Below, piece after piece: positions 5,446 through 6,225 of a DNA stretch of 6,225 bases. Source of the DNA: Planctomycetota bacterium (GTDB lineage: Bacteria; Planctomycetota; Phycisphaerae; WQYP01); NCBI GenBank assembly GCA_021852245.1, contig JAJZNY010000423.1:1-6225 (forward strand). The letters run 5' to 3'. The notes beneath the pieces were generated by a model. That model ran no database searches and was not told the DNA's origin. It saw only the letters and a program-made list of their open reading frames with translations. A program made the position numbers and the translations under genes. Within the stretch, counting starts at the first letter, position 1. The number at the start of each line of letters is the position of its first letter.

Positions 5446-6225
5446 TTAGTTTTGATGAAATCGGGAAAGAATTCTTTCAATGCGGCGGGTGATTTCCGTT
5501 TTTACCTTTGACGGCAGAACAGATTCCACAGCCTCCACATATCGCCGGGTGTATTTCATGCGCCGGGCTTCAAGTTCATCATAAAATTCATTTCCCTCGC
5601 GATAAATTCTTCTAGCCATGTGCTGACGCGCTGAGTTGGTCACCGGATCTCCCTGCATCTTCATAAAGACCGCCAAATGTTGTTCAATTTTGTGCAGCAG
5701 GCGCGGGTGCACCAGCCCCTCATGTTCCTGAGTACGAAGCAAATCCCGGGCGGCAATGAAACTTGAGGCAGCGAGTTTAGCTTGGGATATAGCCGCCGAA
5801 TCCGCTCCGCAACTGATCAACCAGAATCGCACGGCGCGTGGTCCCCGCATGGCCGCGAATGTTAACGCCTGTTGCACCGGATCGCTGATACTCTCCACCG
5901 TGTGGAGCCATTTGGGGTCTTGGCGCCGCCAATCGCCATTACCGCGTGGGGGCAGTTCATCAATCATCATGTTGATCTTCGGGTCTTCCGGACGCTTGAT
6001 CAGTTGAAGGCGATAGTATCGCCCCGCAAATTCATAGATCATCCGCGGATCGGGAGGGGTGGTTGGTCGGCCCGTTCGCCGAAAACCCGGCGGGCGCTGT
6101 ATCCGATTACTCATCCGCGTATATTTATAAAACGCCACTACCCGATTCGGCGGTGGCCCAAAAAAATCTCGAATATGCAGCACCAGCCATACCATTGCAG
6201 CAATAAATACCACTCCAGCTACGGC
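5446..6225 (-). CDS. Membrane-anchored protein of unknown function, 5' end beyond the window
   Basis: I do not recognise a family. The frame is open to the right edge, giving at least 259 residues and ending in TAA at 5446-5448. The first visible 18 residues, up to LVLHI before RDFFGPPP, form a hydrophobic membrane helix, so probably only a short N-terminal part is missing. A GTG at 6213 and an ATG at 6195 are possible internal starts, but both fall within the helix and neither has a good ribosome binding site, so I treat the gene as partial. After the helix comes a basic, proline-rich linker, then a segment with RYYRLQLIKRPED and PKWLHTVESISDPVQQALTFAAM. The final ~120 residues are predicted mostly helical and rich in Arg and Glu (IYREGNEFYDELEARRMKY). 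It is convergent with the GH99-like gene, 154 bp away, so it is not in the same operon. Confidence 0.72.
   Translation of the reverse strand, partial: AVAGVVFIAAMVWLVLHIRDFFGPPPNRVVAFYKYTRMSNRIQRPPGFRRTGRPTTPPDPRMIYEFAGRYYRLQLIKRPEDPKINMMIDELPPRGNGDWRRQDPKWLHTVESISDPVQQALTFAAMRGPRAVRFWLISCGADSAAISQAKLAASSFIAARDLLRTQEHEGLVHPRLLHKIEQHLAVFMKMQGDPVTNSARQHMARRIYREGNEFYDELEARRMKYTRRYVEAVESVLPSKVKTEITRRIERILSRFHQN

Noticed and set aside
1..6225. CRISPR array, tRNA, rRNA, toxin-antitoxin or defence genes
   Set aside because: I looked for regularly spaced repeats, tRNA-like cloverleaf signatures and known defence motifs and saw none. The only repeats are the IS ends, the promoter palindrome and one tandem duplication.

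Overview
The window looks like a chromosomal segment from a free-living bacterium that exports many proteins. It holds one complete insertion sequence, two rightward genes for exported or membrane-anchored proteins, and one leftward gene that runs off the right edge. Base composition looks moderately GC-rich by eye. Large exported beta-propellers, lineage-typical TIM-barrel 'QWNEF' hydrolase-like proteins and loosely packed genes suggest the Planctomycetota/Verrucomicrobiota/Lentisphaerota group. That placement is an inference from gene style, with no marker gene to confirm it.

Layout. Positions 1-1649 are a full-length IS1380-family element: perfect 22-bp terminal inverted repeats, one leftward DDE transposase, and a TTAA immediately outside the right end. 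The window starts on the first base of the left repeat, so the left flank and the second TTAA copy cannot be seen. About 60 bp right of the element is a good sigma70-type promoter (1712-1740). Its -35 hexamer is one arm of a set of three alternating TTGACC/GGTCAA half-sites (1693-1717). It leads to a strong Shine-Dalgarno and a 655-residue protein (1831-3798) with one N-terminal membrane helix and a YVTN-like beta-propeller. After 137 bp comes a 451-residue secreted protein (3936-5291): signal peptide, Ig-like domain, then a GH99-like TIM-barrel domain. A short convergent spacer with two hairpins separates it from a leftward gene of unrecognised function (5446 to beyond 6225) with an N-terminal membrane helix and a charged, helical C-terminal part.

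How the parts relate. The two rightward genes may be co-transcribed from the 1712 promoter, because I see no rightward terminator or convincing promoter between them. Both products should act outside the cytoplasm, which would fit a surface or periplasmic carbohydrate-related role, but the substrate and any joint function are unknown. The IS inserted upstream of the promoter, so it probably separated this unit from its former upstream neighbour without inactivating it. I found no CRISPR array, tRNA, rRNA, defence system or toxin-antitoxin pair. The most unusual non-coding signal is the three-arm palindrome at the propeller-gene promoter.
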